Assembly (NCBI GenBank): GCA_017541565.1
Contig: JAFXYU010000076.1
Span: 1 to 10,591 of the forward strand
From: a bacterium
Lineage (GTDB): Bacteria; Cyanobacteriota; Vampirovibrionia; Gastranaerophilales; Gastranaerophilaceae
Length of the DNA stretch: 10,591 nt
Direction of reading: 5' to 3'
In this document: positions 1 through 6,335 of the stretch, piece after piece
How the letters are laid out: every line of letters starts with the position of its first letter
How positions within the stretch are numbered: position 1 is the first letter of the stretch
Program-made: the position numbers and the translations under genes
Notes under the pieces: model-generated
What the model was told of the DNA's origin: nothing
Databases searched by the model: none
What the model saw: only the letters and a program-made list of their open reading frames with translations

Positions 1-1
1 A

Positions 2-85
2 TACCACGCAGCATTACTTTCAAGAATAGAAAGTAAAATCGACAACAATTTATGGTGTCCAATCTTAAAAAGAGAGGTGTCATAG
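2..85 (+). CDS. C-terminal end of an unidentified upstream phage gene (partial)
   Basis: Frame 2 is open from the window edge for 27 codons and stops with TAG at 83-85, directly against the ATG at 86. The visible residues begin YHAALLSRIESKIDNN and end in KREVS. The other two plus frames stop early, at 34-36 and at about 27. The zero-base junction with the next gene is what one expects in this packed operon. The gene start of the next ORF has its Shine-Dalgarno (AGAGGTG) inside this tail. In Mu-like phages the position before gp26 is held by small proteins of unknown role, but too little is visible here to assign a family. Confidence 0.55.
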   Translation, partial: YHAALLSRIESKIDNNLWCPILKREVS

Positions 86-328
86 ATGAATCCCGAAAGA
101 CTACAACTGAAAGGAATGTTAGCGGAGGCAAAAAAGAGCTTCCGTACACTTGATACGGAAGCTTCCGGTCTTGTAATATTAATCCGCTCTCTTTTAAATC
201 CTTATGAAGATATCACAAAACTTGATGTTGAAAAAGCACTTGCTTCAACCAAAAGATTAAACGATGTCCAACAAGAGATGCGATCACTTGAAACAAAAAT
301 AAAGAATTTGGAGAGCGAACTTGAATAG
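86..328 (+). CDS. Small coiled-coil phage protein, Mu gp26-like by position
   Basis: This 80-aa protein has no signal peptide or membrane segment. Residues 31-43 carry a conserved-looking stretch (IRSLLNPYEDITK). Residues 45-80 form a strongly charged heptad-like helix ending in KIKNLESELE, which suggests a coiled coil. It starts at ATG 86 behind AGAGGTG and directly abuts the upstream stop. Its last codons overlap the TTG start of the small terminase by 8 bases, so the two are probably translationally coupled. Mu-like phages encode a small protein of this kind (gp26) just before the terminase pair. Its role is not established; a structural or packaging accessory role is inference from position only. 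Confidence 0.7.
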   Translation: MNPERLQLKGMLAEAKKSFRTLDTEASGLVILIRSLLNPYEDITKLDVEKALASTKRLNDVQQEMRSLETKIKNLESELE

Positions 329-770
329 CAAAGAATATAAACTGAGCGAAGCGGAACGACTATATGTATATAGCTTAAATACAATAGAAGAAGTCGCAGA
401 AAGAATGAATCTTTCAACTAAAACTATTTGTCGATGGAAAGATAAATATGATTGGGACTACAAGAGAAGAGAGTTCCTAAAATCAAAACACTCTTTTCAC
501 GAGGAATTATATGAGCTTGCTCGAAAAATAATGAAAGAAATATCTGCGGATATAGACACAGGAGAAAAGGTTGATACAGGCAGAATGTATGCTCTATGCC
601 GTATGCTTCCGATGTTCGTAAAAGTCAAAGATTACGAAGATGTCGCATCCAAAAGAGATAAAAAAGAGAATGAAAATCAAGGTTTAACACCTGATTTTAT
701 TGCAAAAATTGAAGAAGAAATTTTAGGAATACCCCGAAAACAAAATATAGACAATGACAACCAACAATAA
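321..770 (+). CDS. Phage terminase small subunit-like HTH protein (Mu gp27/DUF1804-type)
   Basis: The 149-aa protein has an N-terminal helix-turn-helix at about residues 20-45 (TIEEVAERMNLSTKTICRWK, followed by the aromatic DKYDWDYKRR). This fits DNA-recognising small terminases of Mu-like phages, which bind the packaging site and regulate the large subunit. The middle is helical (RKIMKEISADIDTGEK), as expected for an oligomerisation core. The C-terminus is acidic and polar. The start is TTG at 321, inside the end of the previous gene, with GGAG about 8 bases upstream. The gene end overlaps the large terminase start by 17 bases, supporting coupled expression. The assignment rests on HTH type, length and position. 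A plain regulatory DNA-binding protein is the alternative, but is unlikely at this site. Confidence 0.75.
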   Translation: MNSKEYKLSEAERLYVYSLNTIEEVAERMNLSTKTICRWKDKYDWDYKRREFLKSKHSFHEELYELARKIMKEISADIDTGEKVDTGRMYALCRMLPMFVKVKDYEDVASKRDKKENENQGLTPDFIAKIEEEILGIPRKQNIDNDNQQ

Positions 771-2106
771 AACATCATTCTTTCTGCCTTATCAATTAAG
801 GTGGTTAGATGATAATTCAAAAGTAAAAATTTGGGAGAAATCCCGAAGAATTGGAGCAACATATGTACAAAGCTATGAAGACGTAAGAGACTGTGTTTAT
901 CGCAGAGTTCCGGCTGTGTGGTTTTCTTCTGCCGATGAGTCAGCTGCTCGTGAGTACATAGACTATTGCGAACAATGGACAAAACTCTTTAATGTGGCTG
1001 CGACATCAATTGGCGAAGTGGTTATAGATAATGAAAAAGACATAAAAGCATTCGTTATTGAATTTAAAAACGGAACTAAAATACACGCTCTTTCATCAAA
1101 TCCGAAAGGTTTCCGTTCAAAAGGAGGGAAAGTTGTTCTTGATGAATTTGCGTTTCATAAATCGGCAATGGAATTGTGGCAAGCAGCACGACCATGTATT
1201 ACTTGGGGATATCCCCTCCGTATTTTATCAACTCATAACGGACAAAATTGTCTTTATTACAAATTTATCGACCAAGTTTTGAAACACAAACTAAATTGGA
1301 GTCATCACAAAGTTCCGATACAGCTTGCAGTTGATGAAGGACTTGTTGATAAAATCTACGGCAGACCGACAACTCAGGCGGAACGACAGGAATGGTTAGA
1401 TGAACAATGCAGAGATTGTTTTGATGACTTTACTTGGTTTCAAGAATATTGCTGTATTGCAATTGATGAGGCCTGTGCTTTTCTTCCGTATGAACTTATA
1501 TCTACTTGCGAAGCCGATGATGTATTAAAATCTCTTGATGATATAAAAGGCGATTTGTATGTCGGAATCGATATCGGAAGAAGAAAAGACTTAACAGTTA
1601 TATGGTGTCTTGAGAGGTTTGAAAACTCAAAATATACACGCAAAGTTAAGGTTTTAGAAAAGACTCCGTTTCATATTCAATATGAAATAATCTCGGCAAT
1701 ATTAAGGCATCCAAAATTAAGACGATGCTGTATAGACTCAACAGGTATCGGTATGCAACTCGCAGAAACAGCACAAAGAGATTTCGGACAATATCGTGTA
1801 GAAGCGGTAATGTTCACAAATAAATCAAAAGAAGAAATGGCATATAATTTACGCACCAACTTTGAAGATAAATCCATATTTATTCCAAAAGAACACGACA
1901 TTCGTGAGGATTTACACTCAATCCGTAAAGTTACAACCAAAGCCGGAAACATTCGTTTTGATGCAGAGACTTCCGAAGTAAACGGACACGCAGATAGATT
2001 TTGGGCTTTAGCATTAGCTCTTATTGCTTGCTCTACCCCATATACTCCTGTCGATATTTCTACACGAAGAAGATATGAAACTTTAAAAATGACGGAGGGA
2101 TTTTAA
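754..2106 (+). CDS. terL: Phage terminase large subunit, Mu gp28-like ATPase/nuclease
   Basis: The 450-aa packaging motor has both expected domains. The ATPase domain shows a deviant Walker A, KSRRIGAT at 29-36, Walker B KVVLDE at 126-131 with D130 and catalytic E131, and a coupling motif LSTHN at 158-162. The RNase H-like nuclease domain starts near 265 and shows three acidic sites: D273 in YVGIDIG, D328 in CIDSTGIG and D414 in NGHAD. All these residues are intact, so the protein looks functional. Motif style and size match the Mu gp28/FluMu gp28 group. The ATG at 754 overlaps the small subunit end and has only a weak ribosome site, so coupling is likely. A portal gene normally follows immediately; here none does. 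Confidence 0.93.
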   Translation: MTTNNKTSFFLPYQLRWLDDNSKVKIWEKSRRIGATYVQSYEDVRDCVYRRVPAVWFSSADESAAREYIDYCEQWTKLFNVAATSIGEVVIDNEKDIKAFVIEFKNGTKIHALSSNPKGFRSKGGKVVLDEFAFHKSAMELWQAARPCITWGYPLRILSTHNGQNCLYYKFIDQVLKHKLNWSHHKVPIQLAVDEGLVDKIYGRPTTQAERQEWLDEQCRDCFDDFTWFQEYCCIAIDEACAFLPYELISTCEADDVLKSLDDIKGDLYVGIDIGRRKDLTVIWCLERFENSKYTRKVKVLEKTPFHIQYEIISAILRHPKLRRCCIDSTGIGMQLAETAQRDFGQYRVEAVMFTNKSKEEMAYNLRTNFEDKSIFIPKEHDIREDLHSIRKVTTKAGNIRFDAETSEVNGHADRFWALALALIACSTPYTPVDISTRRRYETLKMTEGF

Positions 2107-2109
2107 AAA

Positions 2110-2136
2110 ATGAAAATTTATTCAGAGCCGTTTTAA
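2110..2136 (+). other. Eight-codon mini-ORF after terminase, possible vestige of the portal gene start
   Basis: Four bases after the terminase stop lies an ATG with the GGAGG of the terminase C-terminus about ten bases upstream. It reads MKIYSEPF and then stops with TAA. This is the place and spacing at which the portal gene starts in Mu-like operons. Reading on in the +1 frame gives another 26 codons or so without clear family resemblance. It may be the remnant of a deleted gene or chance. Confidence 0.25.
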
Positions 2137-2238
2137 GACCCCTAAAATCATTCGGAACATATTTTTACATTTACCCCACCATAAAAATTCAATACAAAGA
2201 AATTTAAACAACTTTTAAACACTATTACAAATATGTTC

Positions 2239-2490
2239 TTATTTAAAAATTTGAAAAATCATGGCACGTCTTAAATTTTTTGCTGAAGCATAAAAAAAAC
2301 AAAAATCAATCAACAAGTCCCTGTCTTTAACATCAGTTCCAAAATATCTCTGCTTACTAAAACTATTATTCCCCATAAGTAAATCATTCAAATGCAATTC
2401 TACTTGTCTTCTCGTTCTTAATGAATATTTTTCACTGAAAGGAGAATTTAAAACTAAATTAAATATTTTAAGATCGCTTAATACTACCAT
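2239..2490 (-). CDS. Minus-strand 83-aa protein with its own promoter, family not recognised
   Basis: This is the only convincing minus-strand gene in the window. It starts with ATG at 2490 behind AGAGGG (2496-2501 on the minus strand) with a 5-base spacer. A near-consensus promoter lies 36 bases further out. The protein has a basic helix-like N half (EKYSLRTRRQVELHLNDLL at about residues 20-38) and a hydrophobic-aromatic C half (DRDLLIDFCFFYASA at about 56-70). It has no signal peptide and no obvious catalytic motif. It sits between terminase and tail genes, where the head genes would be expected. An independently promoted gene running against the late operon is typical of a moron, a cargo gene that can be expressed in the lysogen. 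The motif near residue 58 is weakly reminiscent of small head-completion proteins, so an inverted remnant is an alternative. No function is assigned. Confidence 0.68.
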   Translation of the reverse strand: MVVLSDLKIFNLVLNSPFSEKYSLRTRRQVELHLNDLLMGNNSFSKQRYFGTDVKDRDLLIDFCFFYASAKNLRRAMIFQIFK

Positions 2491-2525
2491 ATTATCCCTC
2501 TTATATTTCGGCTAAATATAGATAA

Positions 2526-2555
2526 ATTATAGCATCTAAATCACTACATCGTCAA
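2526..2555 (-). promoter_or_regulatory. Sigma70-type extended -10 promoter for the minus-strand gene
   Basis: On the minus strand the -35 box TTGACG (2550-2555, 5 of 6 consensus) and the -10 box TATAAT (2526-2531, 6 of 6) are separated by 18 bases. TGC directly before TATAAT makes an extended -10. Transcription would start near 2519 and leave a leader of about 28 bases ahead of ATG 2490. It faces away from the tail operon and lies just upstream of the ribosome site of the chaperone gene at 2584. Confidence 0.8.
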
Positions 2556-2583
2556 CTAAACAGTAATAGAAAGGAATACAGCT

Positions 2584-2886
2584 ATGACACAAACATTTAC
2601 CCTATCAGACGGCAAAACTGCAACAGTAAAAGCAGGGCGAGGATATGATTTACTCCAAGCACAGCTAAAAGCAAAGACTTCGGAAGAGATTCCGTATGCT
2701 TTAATTGCAGAATTAACCGAAATAGACGGACAAAAAATTGTATATGAAGATATCTTGGAACTTCCGCTCGAAGATGTACTCACTTTGCAGGGTGCTATAT
2801 CGGGAAAGTCCGAGAAAGCGAAGCCACAAGCGAAAGAGTACATAAAACAAGCAGAGACTTTGCAATTCCCGACAGCCAAACAATAA
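2584..2886 (+). CDS. E: Phage tail assembly chaperone, P2 gpE / Mu gp41-like
   Basis: The 100-aa soluble protein begins with a beta-rich stretch (TFTLSDGKTATVKAGRG) followed by YDLLQAQLKAK, then a helical part with IAELTEIDGQKIVYEDIL and LTLQGAISGK. This pattern is typical of the small chaperones encoded immediately before the tape measure in Mu and P2 relatives. They coat the tape measure protein before tube polymerisation and are not in the virion. The start is ATG 2584 with AAAGGA about 8 bases upstream. Residues 76-100 are polar and low in hydrophobics, as in the dispensable tail of the unshifted form. A slippery site at codons 74-75 leads to a longer product. The usual upstream neighbours, tube and sheath, are missing. 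Confidence 0.85.
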   Translation: MTQTFTLSDGKTATVKAGRGYDLLQAQLKAKTSEEIPYALIAELTEIDGQKIVYEDILELPLEDVLTLQGAISGKSEKAKPQAKEYIKQAETLQFPTAKQ

Positions 2887-3023
2887 TCCATTTATGTAAA
2901 GTTACAGGGTGGCAATATCACGATATTTGTGAAATGCCACTCCCAACCTTAACCTATTGGTGCAGACAAACTATTAAATATTCAAACAATTCTCAACAAC
3001 CAACGGACTCACTAAATGATTGA
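2584..3023 (+). CDS. E': Tail assembly chaperone -1 frameshift product (E-E' fusion)
   Basis: A -1 shift at G GGA AAG (2802-2808) joins the first 75 codons of the chaperone to 71 codons of the -1 frame, giving a 146-aa product ending at TGA 3021-3023. The -1 frame is open throughout. Its C-terminal part reads VTGWQYHDICEMPLPTLTYW and then a basic, polar tail. The pattern W, then D-I, then a M-P-L turn, then L-x-x-W matches the P2 gpE'/GpE extension, in which a short extension binds the tape measure. The part before about 2886 serves as linker. The fusion stop overlaps the tape measure start at 3016 by eight bases. A conserved E' sequence sits out of frame just where P2 and lambda use programmed -1 shifting, which is strong support. 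Frameshift efficiency cannot be seen. Confidence 0.85.
2802..2808 (+). promoter_or_regulatory. Programmed -1 ribosomal frameshift site G GGA AAG
   Basis: The heptamer fits X XXY YYZ in the frame of the chaperone gene (codons GGA 2803-2805 and AAG 2806-2808, preceded by G). It is the same heptamer that drives G/GT frameshifting in phage lambda. After slipping, translation resumes at 2808 in the frame of the E' extension. No clear downstream hairpin or pseudoknot is evident by eye. Confidence 0.85.
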
Positions 3024-5550
3024 AACAATGATGCAGATTTCCTTAACACTGGTTGCCTTTGACAAGATGTCAAAGGTGGTAAAAGAAGCTGTTTATAAAT
3101 CAGAAAATGAGTTTGATAAATTGCAGAAAAAAATAAAAGATACGGCTGATTCAATAGATAAACTCGGACAAAATATCACAAAACTCGGTGCAGGAATAAC
3201 TGCTGCCGGCATGGGTGCTGCTTATAAACTCGGCATAGCGGAAGCGATTCCCGAAGCACTTGCTATGGAACACAGACTTCGTGAATTGGGAAACGTAGGA
3301 CAATTATCCGCAAAACAATTAGAGGATATGGATAAAAGACTAGGAGATATTTCACGATACACGAATCAATTCAGAAGTGAAATATCTGAAGGTTTGAATG
3401 TTCTTGTTGCATCAGGTATTGCTCCCGAAGCCGCACTTGATTATATGAATGTAATCGGCAGAACGGCAACGGCAGCCGGAGCAGAGATAGTTGATATTTC
3501 AAAGACGGCTTTTGCAGTTACCGACAACTTAAAAGTAAATGTCGCAGATTTGGGTAAAACAATGGACATTTTGGCACAAGCCGGAAAAGAGGGCAGATTT
3601 GAATTAAAAGATATGTCTGCTGCGTTCCCGTCTTTGACTGCCGGTGCTGCGATGTTAGGAATGAAAGGAATTCCTGCCGTCACACAATTAGGTGCTGCCC
3701 TTCAAGTTGCAATGAAAGGTGCAGGGTCAGCTCCCGAAGCAGCAACAAACTTTGAAAGCTTCTTACAAAGTATAACTTCTCCAATGGCTGTAAGAAGATT
3801 TCAAGAATTATACGGAGTCGACCTCCCTAAATTCTTAAATCAGGTTATTGCAGAGAATAAAGACCCCATAGAAGAAATGGTGGTTTTAATCAACCAACTG
3901 ACTGGCGGTGACGTGTTTGCTGTGTCAGAGATTTTCAGAAATAAAACCGACCTGAACTTTCTTAAACCAATGATGCAAAACCTCGATGAATATCGGAGGA
4001 TTAAAGATGCTGCTTTAAATGCCAATGGTGTAATGGATGAAGACTTCAACCATATGCTTGAAACAACAAACGAGCAATTCAAACTCTTAAAAATCAATAT
4101 GAAAGAGTTAGTTTTTCCACATCTGCATAAACCGATTCAGATATTAAATGAATGGCTGACTAAAATTAATAAAAATCCTGCTCTTCAAAAAAGTTTATTT
4201 GCCGGAGTAGTCGGTTCAATCGGACTCGGTTTACTTTTGACAGCAGTCGGAACAGGAATAATTGTAATCGGTAAATTTGTCGGTGCATATGGTAAAGCTC
4301 TCGGAGTAATAAGAGCTGTTGCTCCAAAAGTTAAATTTGCGATAGCAGATGTGTTTCAAATTTTGCAGTTACGAAGTACGAATATTAAGTTCTTAAACGG
4401 ACAAGAGGGAATCTTCGGCAGTTTAATTAAAGACATCGTAAAACTTGATACATCAATGCGTGAAAGCATCAAAAAAGGATTTTCAACCTTTATTACGAAT
4501 ATAAAGGAACTTCCGTCAAATACAATTAAATCCACACTTGCGTTTAAGGATTGGATTACTACAACTGCAAAAGGAATTCCGACAGCATTTCTTAACGGAA
4601 TAAACGGATTAAAGAACGTATTTTTAGGTATTCCAAGTATGATTAAAAACGCTGTTATTGCGTTTAGAACATTCTCTTTAACACTTCTTACATCTCCTGT
4701 CGGTTGGATAGCTGTCGCAATTGGAGCTGCTGCCGTTTTGATTTACAAGTATTGGAAACCAATCACAGCATTCTTTAAAGGTGTATGGCAGGGATTAAAA
4801 GAGGGACTTCAGCCTTTAATGCCGTTATTCAAAAGAATTGCTGAAGCAATATCCCCGATTCTAACACCTATAAAAGCTCTTATTGATTGGATTAAAAAAA
4901 TAATAAAACCGGTAGAGGACACAGGCAGTGCTGCCGAAAATATGGGTAAACGATTCGGTAAAGCAATTGCGGATATTATTATAAAATTTACTGAACTAAT
5001 AGCAAAGGTTTTTGAGTTTGGTAAAAAAATAGGCGATATGCTCGCAGACGGAATCCTATCAAAACGTGGAAGAACGCAAAACGCAATAGAACAACACGCA
5101 CAAATAGTAAGAGACCACTTGCCTCACTCCCCTGCAAAAACAGGACCCTTAAAAGATTTACACAAAGTAAAAATTATCGAAACTGTTGCTTCTACAATGA
5201 AACCTCAACCGCTTATTACTGCTATGAGTAAATCATTAGAAGTAATCTCAAATCCGAGTTTCAAAGCAACACCCAAATTTAATATTGCTCCGATTCCGCA
5301 ATTAAAAGTTTTGCCAAAACCTCCGGAAGTTATAACAACAACTGTTAAACCAAAACAAATACAAAAAGCAGAATTACAGCAGAAACAAAATCAAAACCAT
5401 TCATCAACTGTCATAAATTACAATCCGACAATTTATTTAACAGGCAATGAATCAAAAGAAGAATTTAAACAGCTTTTAAAAGAGCATAAAAACGAGATTT
5501 TGAGAATGATAAAAGCTGAAGAAGAAAGAAAAGAAAGAGTCAAATACTAA
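3016..5550 (+). CDS. T: Phage tail tape measure protein (TP901 core family, P2 gpT-like)
   Basis: At 844 aa this is the longest gene here. It is the ruler that fixes tail length, is packed in the tube lumen and is ejected ahead of DNA. The N-terminus (residues 1-55) is a charged coiled coil. Residues of about 60-340 match the TP901 core region, with Gly/Ala-rich helices and the conserved block LGMKGIPAVTQLGAALQ near 214-230. Two strong membrane-type segments follow, about 396-422 (AGVVGSIGLGLLLTAVGTG) and 559-577 (TSPVGWIAVAIGAAAVLIY). The C-terminus is polar and ends in a charged helix. The start at ATG 3016 is in the end of the E' frame and has only a weak ribosome site. Met5 or Met6 are possible alternative starts. 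The gene ends TAATG into gpU. Confidence 0.93.
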   Translation: MIETMMQISLTLVAFDKMSKVVKEAVYKSENEFDKLQKKIKDTADSIDKLGQNITKLGAGITAAGMGAAYKLGIAEAIPEALAMEHRLRELGNVGQLSAKQLEDMDKRLGDISRYTNQFRSEISEGLNVLVASGIAPEAALDYMNVIGRTATAAGAEIVDISKTAFAVTDNLKVNVADLGKTMDILAQAGKEGRFELKDMSAAFPSLTAGAAMLGMKGIPAVTQLGAALQVAMKGAGSAPEAATNFESFLQSITSPMAVRRFQELYGVDLPKFLNQVIAENKDPIEEMVVLINQLTGGDVFAVSEIFRNKTDLNFLKPMMQNLDEYRRIKDAALNANGVMDEDFNHMLETTNEQFKLLKINMKELVFPHLHKPIQILNEWLTKINKNPALQKSLFAGVVGSIGLGLLLTAVGTGIIVIGKFVGAYGKALGVIRAVAPKVKFAIADVFQILQLRSTNIKFLNGQEGIFGSLIKDIVKLDTSMRESIKKGFSTFITNIKELPSNTIKSTLAFKDWITTTAKGIPTAFLNGINGLKNVFLGIPSMIKNAVIAFRTFSLTLLTSPVGWIAVAIGAAAVLIYKYWKPITAFFKGVWQGLKEGLQPLMPLFKRIAEAISPILTPIKALIDWIKKIIKPVEDTGSAAENMGKRFGKAIADIIIKFTELIAKVFEFGKKIGDMLADGILSKRGRTQNAIEQHAQIVRDHLPHSPAKTGPLKDLHKVKIIETVASTMKPQPLITAMSKSLEVISNPSFKATPKFNIAPIPQLKVLPKPPEVITTTVKPKQIQKAELQQKQNQNHSSTVINYNPTIYLTGNESKEEFKQLLKEHKNEILRMIKAEEERKERVKY

Positions 5551-5972
5551 TGTTTGCACAGCTCGGAGACATAAAATTTGAACTTATTACATACTTTAAC
5601 GGATTAAATGAAACCACATCATACAATTACGTTGAACATCAGCGAATTGAAAATAAACCCCTCTTGCAGTTTTTAGGCAAGAATCTTCAGGAAGAAGAAA
5701 TCAATTTGAACTTTCACAAAACATTTTGTGTTCCGGAAGACGAACTCAAAAAATTAAAAACAGCATCAGACAAAGCATCTCCCCTAAAATTCATAAAAGG
5801 CAATGGCGAATACGTTGGTATATTTGTCGTTGAAGAGATAAAACAAACAACCGAGCAAGCAAGTCCCGAAGGTGATTTGGTATCCGTTCAAATAGCTGTC
5901 AGACTTCGGGAATATGCAGGACAAGTTAAAGAAGAAAAGAACACTCAGAAAGGATTTAAGAAAAAGGCGTGA
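5550..5972 (+). CDS. U: Phage tail protein gpU (P2-like)
   Basis: The 140-aa protein matches P2 gpU in length and in its ordered landmarks: MFAQLGDIKFEL at the start, then HQRIENKPLLQFLGKNLQEE (residues 30-49), a middle segment with KASPLKFIKGNGEYVGIFVVEEI, and a beta-rich end QIAVRLREY. P2 gpU is needed for tail assembly and is thought to sit near the baseplate end of the tube. A lysine-rich tail (residues 125-140) is extra. The ATG shares an A with the tape measure stop (TAATG), and purine-rich sequence upstream serves as ribosome site. It overlaps gpX by 4 bases. Order T-U-X-D is that of many P2-like prophages. Confidence 0.88.
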   Translation: MFAQLGDIKFELITYFNGLNETTSYNYVEHQRIENKPLLQFLGKNLQEEEINLNFHKTFCVPEDELKKLKTASDKASPLKFIKGNGEYVGIFVVEEIKQTTEQASPEGDLVSVQIAVRLREYAGQVKEEKNTQKGFKKKA

Positions 5973-6184
5973 CCGAATATTATTCATACGTTACGAAAGA
6001 TAATGACCGATGGGATTTAATCTCTAATCAGTTTTATAACACTCCGACACTCTATGAAGAGATTATAAAAGCAAATCCCACAGTAAAAGTTGTCCCCATT
6101 CTTCCCTCCGGCATCAAGTTAAAGATTCCGATTTTGGATCAGTCCGAAACAATAAAATTTGAACTTCCGCCATGGAAAAAATAA
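5969..6184 (+). CDS. X: Phage tail protein X (LysM-like)
   Basis: The 71-aa protein has the compact LysM-like fold signature of P2 tail protein X: YSYVTKDNDRWDLISNQFY, then LYEEIIKANP at residues 29-38, then LPSGIKLKIPIL near 45-56. Family members are small baseplate or hub-associated proteins; peptidoglycan affinity is suggested by the LysM similarity. The start is GTG at 5969, overlapping the gpU stop. AAAAAGG directly upstream is too close to be a strong ribosome site, so coupling is likely. The stop at 6182-6184 lies next to an A-tract that forms the tail of a minus-strand terminator. Confidence 0.87.
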   Translation: MTEYYSYVTKDNDRWDLISNQFYNTPTLYEEIIKANPTVKVVPILPSGIKLKIPILDQSETIKFELPPWKK

Positions 6185-6186
6185 GC

Positions 6187-6217
6187 AAAAAAAAAGCAAT
6201 CGTTGAGGTCGAATGCT
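6187..6217 (-). terminator. Minus-strand intrinsic (rho-independent) terminator
   Basis: On the minus strand, AGCATTCG (6217-6210), loop ACCTCAA, and CGATTGCT (6202-6195) form an 8-bp stem with one A-A mismatch. A run of eight further T residues follows (6194-6187). On the plus strand the poly-A precedes the hairpin and no T-run follows, so it cannot end the tail operon. No minus-strand protein gene lies upstream of it, which implies a short antisense transcript. Confidence 0.72.
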
Positions 6218-6243
6218 TATACCTGATTTTAAAATGAAATTTA

Positions 6244-6282
6244 TTGCATGCTCATGCTACTTAAGTTTCCCATGACATGCAA
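6244..6282. repeat. Imperfect hairpin rich in CATG
   Basis: TTGCATG (6244-6250) pairs with CATGCAA (6276-6282). After a small internal loop, CATG (6253-6256) pairs with CATG (6271-6274), leaving a 14-base loop. Five CATG copies occur within 40 bases. The structure is possible on either strand. Confidence 0.6.
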
Positions 6283-6335
6283 CATGTTAAGACAAATATT
6301 TACAAACCCCTTATATTTACCCCCGAAAGAAAACA

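Larger units (their letters stand above)
6187..6310 (-). ncRNA. Candidate small antisense RNA in the X-D gap
   Basis: The 151 bases between gpX and gpD (6185-6335) break an otherwise overlapping operon. Read on the minus strand they contain a hairpin (6282-6244) followed by the intrinsic terminator at 6217-6187, the usual end of a small RNA. A 14-codon ORF (MLHVMGNLSSMSMQ, 6285-6241) is embedded but has no ribosome site. The 5' end is unknown: upstream sequence has only a poor -10-like TATAAG near 6312 and no good -35. The boundary given is therefore approximate. Alternatives are a decayed insertion or a terminator protecting the tail operon from antisense reading. Confidence 0.35.

Noticed and set aside
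677..982. 101-codon minus-strand ORF across the terminase junction
   Set aside because: Antisense to two clearly coding terminase genes, with no family resemblance.
2155..2238. 10-bp perfect inverted repeat GAACATATTT / AAATATGTTC with a 64-base interval
   Set aside because: It is AT-rich, has a long loop, no T-run and no target duplication, and a match of this length is not surprising in such sequence; too weak to call a terminator or element ends.
2500..2583. Plus-strand promoter for the tail operon
   Set aside because: Only poor -10-like hexamers such as TATAGC with no matching -35; late phage promoters may need an activator, but nothing specific can be shown.
2556..2891. 111-codon minus-strand ORF opposite the chaperone gene
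   Set aside because: It is antisense to a well supported phage gene, has Ser/Cys-rich shadow composition and no ribosome site, and overlaps the promoter of the real minus-strand gene.
6187..6220. Terminator for the plus-strand tail operon after gpX
   Set aside because: On the plus strand the A-run precedes the stem and no T-run follows, and the operon continues with gpD; the signal works only on the minus strand.
6234..6275. 13-codon plus-strand ORF (MKFIACSCYLSFP) in the X-D gap
   Set aside because: No ribosome site, very short, and produced by the CATG-rich hairpin sequence; no support as a gene.
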